From: Mesorhizobium sp. LHD-90
GTDB taxonomy: Bacteria; Pseudomonadota; Alphaproteobacteria; Rhizobiales; Rhizobiaceae
Direction of reading: 5' to 3'
Length of the DNA: 64,000 nt
NCBI RefSeq assembly: GCF_030929505.1
Contig: NZ_JAVFVV010000008.1
Span: 62,001-126,000 of the forward strand
A program made the position numbers and the translations under genes. The notes under the pieces were generated by a model. It made no database searches. It was not told the origin of the DNA and saw only the letters and a program-made list of their open reading frames with translations. How positions within the stretch are numbered: the stretch's first letter is position 1; every line of letters starts with the position of its first letter. Shown here in pieces: positions 59,135 through 64,000 of the stretch.

Positions 59135-60726
59135 CGCACCGCCCCGGCGGCGGAGATGCCGGCCAGCCCGTTGTCGAACCCCGCATGCCGGACCATGTCG
59201 GCGATGATGCGCCATGGCGCCTTCTCGGCCGGCGCTCTCGCCTGCATTGTCCCCGCCGCCGCGCGCGCCATCGGCACGATCAGATAGTCGGTGCGCGGGT
59301 CCGGAAAGGGATCGGCGAAGGACTTCAGAATTGGCGCATGGTCGCCGTAGAAGGCGAGCCAGATCGGACGATCCATGCGGTCGAGTTCGTCGGCGAGATG
59401 GCCGAGCGCGGCGTCGGAGCGTTCCAGGATCGCCAGATAGATCTGCAGCGGATCGTCGGCGGCGCCATGGCGGCCGGGCTTCCACGGTCCATGATTCTCC
59501 ATCGACGCCGCGAACAGGAACTGGCCCTTGTCGGCATGGTCGTCGCGGCAGCAGTCCACCACCCTTTTCGAGAGCGTCAGGTCGGAGACGTAGGGTCCCT
59601 CGTGTTCGCGGTCGTGGTCAAAGGCGTCGAGCATGGTGAGCGCATCGAAACCAAGTTGCGGGAGGGCGCGGTCGCGCGAGAAGAACTGTCGGTCGTAGGG
59701 GTGTATAAAATGCGTCGACCAGCCCGCCTTGCGAAAACGATTGGGCCAGGCGACGTCCGCATAGGGGCCGGCGCGCAGATAAGGATGCGCGGCGTCCGGG
59801 CCAAGCTGTTCGGGCGGCAGGCCGGAAATCACCGAGAATTCCGTGCGCAGCGTGTAGCCGCCCTCGAAGATGCTGGACATCCGGCCCCATTCCGTCGCGC
59901 GCTCGCGCAAGCGGTCGAGATTGGGCAGCGCCAGCGGCGAGACGCCGAAATGGCGCATGTCCATGAAGGATTCCGACTGCCAGATGACCACCAGCGGCCG
60001 GCCGTCCTGCGCGCCCGCGATGGCCGGCGCGGCGATGCCGGGCTCGGCCGGCGCCAGCAACGGCGCCGGCCGCGTGCCCAGCCAGGCCAAAAAGCTGCAG
60101 GCGACCGCGGCCAGCGTTCCTAGCCTTACGGTCAGCAGCTTGATGTCCTGCCCGCCGGTCACGGACGCCGAGATCGTGGCAAGCATGCGCCGGGCGTGAG
60201 GCTCGAGCGGCAGCAGCCACGGAACGGCCGCCACCAGCACCATCAGCGCGATCAGTGCCGGCCGGTTCATCGCCGGGAGGACGGACGGCTCGAAGATCAT
60301 GAACAGCGCCGACGCGCCGAAGACATAGGTAAACGCACCGGCCCAGAAGGCGACGTTCAGCCAGTTGGCGTAGAACAGCTCCTTGTGCCGGAACACCAGC
60401 ATGACCAGCGCGATGTCGGAAAACACCAGGGGCTCGCGGATATATTCGTATTTGGCGCGCGAGATCAGCGTGAAGATTACAAAGGTGCTGACAGTGCCCG
60501 CCGCGGCGTAGAGCGGCCGCCAGGAGATGGCGAAGAACAGTGCGAAGATCACTGCGGCCACCACCGCGCGCACCAGCAGATCGGCCAACCGGCTCGCGTG
60601 CGGTGCTGGACGGTTTGCGGCCCGCACCTTTGCCGGCAAGGCAAAACGGTCGAGCGCCACCGTCACGGCAAGAGCGACGGCAAAGCTTGCCGCCACCAAA
60701 ACCAGAGGGTGCCCGAAAGGTGCCAA
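59131..60726 (-). CDS. rkpI: RkpI: membrane protein with sulfatase/LTA-synthase-type domain
   Basis: The 531-residue protein has five or six membrane helices in its first 220 residues, then an extracytoplasmic alkaline-phosphatase-fold domain. Marks are the VVIWQSESFMDMRHFG metal/nucleophile region, MSSIFEGGYTLRTEFSVISGL, FAASMENHGPWKPG and LAFYGDHAPIL. These match the sulfatase/phosphoglycerol or phosphoethanolamine transferase group. The start is a TTG at 60726 with GGGGA nine bases upstream. RkpI is a known rhizobial K-antigen gene of unresolved chemistry; a phospho-substituent transfer to the lipid or polysaccharide is inferred from the fold. Confidence 0.87.
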   Translation of the reverse strand: MAPFGHPLVLVAASFAVALAVTVALDRFALPAKVRAANRPAPHASRLADLLVRAVVAAVIFALFFAISWRPLYAAAGTVSTFVIFTLISRAKYEYIREPLVFSDIALVMLVFRHKELFYANWLNVAFWAGAFTYVFGASALFMIFEPSVLPAMNRPALIALMVLVAAVPWLLPLEPHARRMLATISASVTGGQDIKLLTVRLGTLAAVACSFLAWLGTRPAPLLAPAEPGIAAPAIAGAQDGRPLVVIWQSESFMDMRHFGVSPLALPNLDRLRERATEWGRMSSIFEGGYTLRTEFSVISGLPPEQLGPDAAHPYLRAGPYADVAWPNRFRKAGWSTHFIHPYDRQFFSRDRALPQLGFDALTMLDAFDHDREHEGPYVSDLTLSKRVVDCCRDDHADKGQFLFAASMENHGPWKPGRHGAADDPLQIYLAILERSDAALGHLADELDRMDRPIWLAFYGDHAPILKSFADPFPDPRTDYLIVPMARAAAGTMQARAPAEKAPWRIIADMVRHAGFDNGLAGISAAGAVR

Positions 60727-60936
60727 ATTCTATCCCCGTGAAGATGCCATCGCCATCGGATCGCATCCGCCAATAACAGAACGGCCGAACTCCCTCCGGT
60801 ATTGCCGCCGGCGCGCGGTGTACGCACTTTTTCGGCGGCAAATCAAGGTGACATTCATGCGCGAGCCGACGACGGACCGGCGCGCGAATTGTTGCGCCGC
60901 CGCAGCCATGCTAACGACCTCGCGAATGGATCGGGC

Positions 60937-61755
60937 ATGGCGCACGTCATCATAACCGGAGGTTCGAGCGGCATCGGCGCGGCGCTGGCGGAAGCTTGCG
61001 CGGCGCGCGGCGACGCCGTGTCGCTGATCGCCCGCAGCCAATCGCCGCTGGACGATGCGCGCGCCCGGCTGAATGCGCTGTTCGGCAAGTCCGGCGGCCG
61101 CTTCCACGCCGAGGCCGCCGACGTCGGCGAGGCGGCCGCAATCGCCGCCGCGATCGGGCGCTGCGAGGCGGCGCTCGGACCGTGCGAGACGCTGATTTGC
61201 TCCGCAGGTATCGTCGCGCCGGGCCGCTTCGAGGACCAGCCGGCCGACGCGTTCGAAAACCAGATCCGCACCAATCTGTTCGGCACGGTCAATGCGGTGC
61301 GCGCGGTCTATCCCGGCATGCTGGCGCGGCGAAGCGGCAAGATCCTGATGATCGGCTCGGGCGCCGGGCTGATCGGCATATTCGGCTACACCGCCTACTG
61401 CGCCTCCAAATATGCTGTGGCGGGCTTCGCCGAGGCCCTGCGCGCCGAGGCCCGGCCTTGCGGCATCACGGTGTCGATCTGCTTTCCGCCCGACACGGAA
61501 ACGCCGCAGCTTGTCGCCGAACGGCCGATGCGCCCGCGCGAGGCCGAGGCGACGATCGGCACGGCCGGCCTGTGGTCGGCACCGGCGGTGGCGCGCGCCG
61601 CGCTCGCAGGGTTGGACCGAGGGCGATTCGCAATCTATCCGGGCATGCAGATGAAAATGCTCGGCATGTTCGGCTCGGTGGCCATGCCGTTCCTGCGCCC
61701 CTGGTTCGACCGCCGGATAGCGGCGACACGCCCGACATTCACCGAAAAATCCTGA
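60937..61755 (+). CDS. rkpH: SDR RkpH, 3-ketodihydrosphingosine reductase-like
   Basis: The 272-residue short-chain reductase starts at the ATG at 60937. The NADPH motif is IITGGSSGIGAALA (residues 5-18), followed by ICSAGIVAPGRFEDQPADAFENQI. The active-site Ser and YxxxK are in GSGAGLIGIFGYTAYCASKYAV. The run SICFPPDTETPQLVAERPMRP matches the PPDTDTP block that marks eukaryotic KDSR rather than generic SDRs. A hydrophobic segment near the C-terminus (MFGSVAMPFLRPW) resembles the KDSR membrane-associating tail. It is separated from rkpG by the inverted rkpJ-rkpI pair, yet its predicted reaction follows RkpG. Confidence 0.9.
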   Translation: MAHVIITGGSSGIGAALAEACAARGDAVSLIARSQSPLDDARARLNALFGKSGGRFHAEAADVGEAAAIAAAIGRCEAALGPCETLICSAGIVAPGRFEDQPADAFENQIRTNLFGTVNAVRAVYPGMLARRSGKILMIGSGAGLIGIFGYTAYCASKYAVAGFAEALRAEARPCGITVSICFPPDTETPQLVAERPMRPREAEATIGTAGLWSAPAVARAALAGLDRGRFAIYPGMQMKMLGMFGSVAMPFLRPWFDRRIAATRPTFTEKS

Positions 61756-61763
61756 CGCGCCGC

Positions 61764-62684
61764 TCACCGCGCCAACAGCGCCTCGACCTCGGCAAGCGTC
61801 GGCATGGACGGTGCGGTGCCCGGCCGCGTCACCGAAATGCCGGCAACCGCGCAGGCGAATCGCACGGCCGCCAGCGGCTCCAGCCCACGCGACAGGCCGA
61901 CGGCGAAACCGCCGTTGAAGGCGTCGCCCGCCCCGGTCGTCTCGACCACCGGCCCGGCGGCAAACGCCGGCACCAGTTCCGAAACCTTGCCGTCGTGCAG
62001 CAGCGCGCCTTTCTCGCCGAGCGTTATCAGCGCCGCGCCAGCGCCCTTTTCCAGGAACACCGCCGCCGCGCGCCGCGCATCGCCCACCGTCTCGACCCTG
62101 ATGCCGGTCAGTTCCTCGGTCTCGGTCTCGTTGGGCGTGACGTAGTCGCAAAGCGCGAAGATCGCGTCCGGCAATTTTGCCGCCGGCGCCGGATTGAGGA
62201 TGGTGGTCACGCCGGCGGCCTTGGCGATCTCCAGCGCGTGGATCGCCGCGTCGATCGGCTGCTCCAACTGGGTGACGAACACGCCGGCCGAGCGGATCAG
62301 CTCCGCATTGCGGTCGATGTCGGCCGGGGAGATCAGCATGGCCGCGCCGGGCGAGACGATGATGGCGTTGTTGCCGGTGCCTTCCTCCAGGAAGATATAG
62401 GCCGCGCCCGTATAACTCTCCGGCGTCTCGGTGACGGCCGGCCTCACGCCCGCCTCCTTCCAGGTGGCGAGCGCCATGTCGGCGAAGGGGTCGCGTCCGA
62501 GTCTCGTGATGAAGCTGACGTCGGCGCCGAGCCGCCCGGCGGCAACCGCCTGGTTCGAGCCTTTTCCGCCCGGTCCGAGCTTGAAGCCGTTGCCCAAAAT
62601 GGTTTCGCCCATGCGCGGCTGGCGGGCGGCGCGATAGGCGGTGTCGGCGACGAACACGCCAAGGATGACGATCGGCTTGGGCAT
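61764..62684 (-). CDS. rbsK: Ribokinase-family sugar kinase
   Basis: The 306-residue PfkB/ribokinase enzyme has PS00583-type motif GNGFKLGPGGKGSNQAVAAGRLG (32-54) and the C-terminal motif VVETTGAGDAFNGGFAVGL, with catalytic Asp254. It is most like RbsK, which phosphorylates ribose at O5, but the family also covers deoxyribose and others. It is the last gene of a minus-strand group: UgpC/MalK-type ATPase, FucU/RbsD family mutarotase, kinase. It converges on rkpH, with nine bases between the stops. Confidence 0.87.
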   Translation of the reverse strand: MPKPIVILGVFVADTAYRAARQPRMGETILGNGFKLGPGGKGSNQAVAAGRLGADVSFITRLGRDPFADMALATWKEAGVRPAVTETPESYTGAAYIFLEEGTGNNAIIVSPGAAMLISPADIDRNAELIRSAGVFVTQLEQPIDAAIHALEIAKAAGVTTILNPAPAAKLPDAIFALCDYVTPNETETEELTGIRVETVGDARRAAAVFLEKGAGAALITLGEKGALLHDGKVSELVPAFAAGPVVETTGAGDAFNGGFAVGLSRGLEPLAAVRFACAVAGISVTRPGTAPSMPTLAEVEALLAR

Positions 62685-62688
62685 GATG

Positions 62689-63138
62689 TCACGCGTCCGG
62701 CGGGATGACGCCCTTGCGGAAGGCGAAGCAGCCGTAGAAGCGGCGCTCGCCGGTCTGGATCACGCAATAGGCCTGTTTGGAGCGCTCGTAGAAGGCGTAG
62801 CGCTCGACCGATATCATCGGCCAGGATTTTTTCTCGGCCGCGTCGATCTCTTTCTGCACTTCCTGCTGCACGGCGGGAATCTCGTCGGGCTTGCCGACGA
62901 TCTCCATGCGCGCCGCGGCGTCGTCGACAAACGTGTCGAGCGGATAGACCGACAGCACCGCCTTCACCACTTCGGCGGCGGAAGCGTCGATCCTGAGCAG
63001 CTTTCCGAGCCGCGTCTGCCTGGCGACCGAATCCGACGGGAAATTCGTGTCGGCGATGATCAGGTCGTCGCCATGGCCCATGGCCCGGAGCGCCCGGAGC
63101 ACGTCGGCGTTGAGCAGCGGGTTTATTCCCTTCAGCAT
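62689..63138 (-). CDS. RbsD/FucU family sugar mutarotase
   Basis: The 149-residue protein aligns end to end with FucU: MLKGINPLLNADVLRALRAMGHGDDLIIADTNFPSDS, then YAFYERSKQAYCVIQTGERRFYGCFAFRKGVIP at the C-terminus. This family interconverts anomers or pyranose/furanose forms of fucose or ribose; the FYER and H in GHG are conserved active-site elements. FucU is the closer relative, while the neighbouring kinase is ribokinase-like. It lies four bases upstream of rbsK on the same strand. The sugar is not assigned. Confidence 0.88.
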   Translation of the reverse strand: MLKGINPLLNADVLRALRAMGHGDDLIIADTNFPSDSVARQTRLGKLLRIDASAAEVVKAVLSVYPLDTFVDDAAARMEIVGKPDEIPAVQQEVQKEIDAAEKKSWPMISVERYAFYERSKQAYCVIQTGERRFYGCFAFRKGVIPPDA

Positions 63139-63193
63139 TAAATCTCCTCCCGAACATCTTTGCAGCGCGCCCGCGGACGGACCGCCGAAATTC

Positions 63194-64000
63194 CTAAAGC
63201 CGCTTGCCTGTCGCCGGATCGAACAAGTGAACGGCTTCCACGCGCGGACGCAAGTTCAGCGTGTCGCCCGGCTTGAAATTGTGCCGTTCGCGGAACAGCG
63301 CCACCAGTTCGCCGCTACCGAAGCGCAGGAACACCATGGTCTCCGAACCGGTCGGCTCGACGACCTTGATCTCCGCCGGGAACCCGTCCGCTGCAAGTTC
63401 GAGGTGCTCCGGGCGCACGCCGTAGAGTACGTCCTGGCCATCGGCCACCTTTACGCCGGCGGGGATGGGCATCTTGACGCCGTCGATGTCGACCGCGCCG
63501 CCGGAAACCCTGCCCTTCAGCATGTTCATGGCAGGTGAGCCGATGAAACCGGCGACGAACACATTGGCGGGGCGATCGAAAAGGTCGAGCGGCGCACCCA
63601 TCTGCTCGATGCGGCCGGCCTGCATCACCACGATCTTGTCGGCCATGGTCATCGCCTCGACCTGGTCGTGGGTGACGTAGATGGTGGTGGTCTTCAGCCG
63701 CTGGTGCAGTTCCTTGATCTCCGTGCGCATCTGCACGCGCAGTTTGGCGTCGAGGTTCGACAGCGGTTCGTCGAACAGGAAGACCTGCGGGTCGCGCACG
63801 ATGGCGCGGCCCATCGCCACACGCTGCCGCTGGCCGCCCGAAAGCTGGCGCGGGTAACGTTCGAGATAGGGTTTCAGATCAAGGATTTCGGCCGCTTTGC
63901 TGACGCGGTCCGTGATGATTTTCGGATCGGTCTTACGGAGCTTCAGCGCGAAGGCCATGTTCTGCGCCACCGTCTTGTGCGGGTAGAGCGCGTAGTTCTG
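63194..64000 (-). CDS. Sugar ABC transporter ATP-binding protein, MalK/UgpC type (5' part outside window)
   Basis: The frame is open through base 64000, so the N-terminal part with Walker A is beyond the edge. Visible are [55 protein letters not shown] and the switch [29 protein letters not shown]-terminal TOBE/OB region follows ([28 protein letters not shown]), ending FDPATGKRL. It is the shared-ATPase type used by CUT1 sugar importers. It is followed after 55 bases by the FucU-like gene. The permeases and binding protein are expected to the right of the window. Confidence 0.9.
   Translation of the reverse strand, partial: QNYALYPHKTVAQNMAFALKLRKTDPKIITDRVSKAAEILDLKPYLERYPRQLSGGQRQRVAMGRAIVRDPQVFLFDEPLSNLDAKLRVQMRTEIKELHQRLKTTTIYVTHDQVEAMTMADKIVVMQAGRIEQMGAPLDLFDRPANVFVAGFIGSPAMNMLKGRVSGGAVDIDGVKMPIPAGVKVADGQDVLYGVRPEHLELAADGFPAEIKVVEPTGSETMVFLRFGSGELVALFRERHNFKPGDTLNLRPRVEAVHLFDPATGKRL

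Overview
The window is GC-rich, densely coded chromosomal DNA from an alphaproteobacterium of the Rhizobiales (Hyphomicrobiales), most like Mesorhizobium and its relatives. The evidence is the gene order tatB-tatA / scpB-scpA-nagZ-SPOR-argS-dgt / erpA, which is typical of that order, and an rkp-type capsular polysaccharide locus. No rRNA, prophage or CRISPR array was seen. One tRNA (Gln, CUG anticodon) is present.

Layout. 1-11455 is a housekeeping block on the minus strand: twin-arginine translocase subunits, an orphan ABC ATPase, the ScpAB condensin partners, NagZ, a very large SPOR protein, ArgS and Dgt, with erpA divergent. 11456-24302 holds an NCS1 permease, unrecognised proteins, Pcp, AspS, an MFS carrier, RNase D, GuaB and a winged-helix-like protein. 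It ends in a gene-free stretch with a palindromic repeat element and a candidate small RNA. 24303-27593 is an accessory patch: a Tat-exported metallo-beta-lactamase-fold enzyme, a long palindrome, the 3' remnant of an IS3-family element and an AT-richer RTX protein gene. 27789-38184 carries RlmE, Ppx/GppA, a flippase-like membrane protein, tRNA-Gln, a roughly 1067-residue capsule-type glycosyltransferase, a phosphodiesterase, an MFS carrier and an unknown membrane protein. 38564-43671 is a complete sugar ABC uptake operon with a divergent LacI repressor and two identical operators. 43702-48264 holds a PLP dehydratase, a DUF1349-like protein and two genes for GDP-mannose supply.

48867-61755 is the most interesting region, an rkp-like locus. 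RkpA is a 2497-residue type I FAS/PKS (KS-AT-DH-psiMT-psiKR-ER-KR-ACP) with no thioesterase. RkpG is an alpha-oxoamine synthase. RkpH is an SDR closely resembling 3-ketodihydrosphingosine reductases. RkpI is a membrane sulfatase-fold transferase and RkpJ a KpsS-like glycosyltransferase. Read together, the set predicts that an ACP-bound acyl chain is released by amino-acid condensation and reduced to a sphingoid-like amino alcohol, which could be the lipid on which the capsule is built. 61764-64000 is a second sugar operon (RbsK, FucU/RbsD family, a MalK/UgpC-type ATPase cut by the window edge).

Many minus-strand operons use 4-base ATGA stop/start overlaps, so translational coupling is common. 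All functional calls are from reading the translated sequence; no database search was run.
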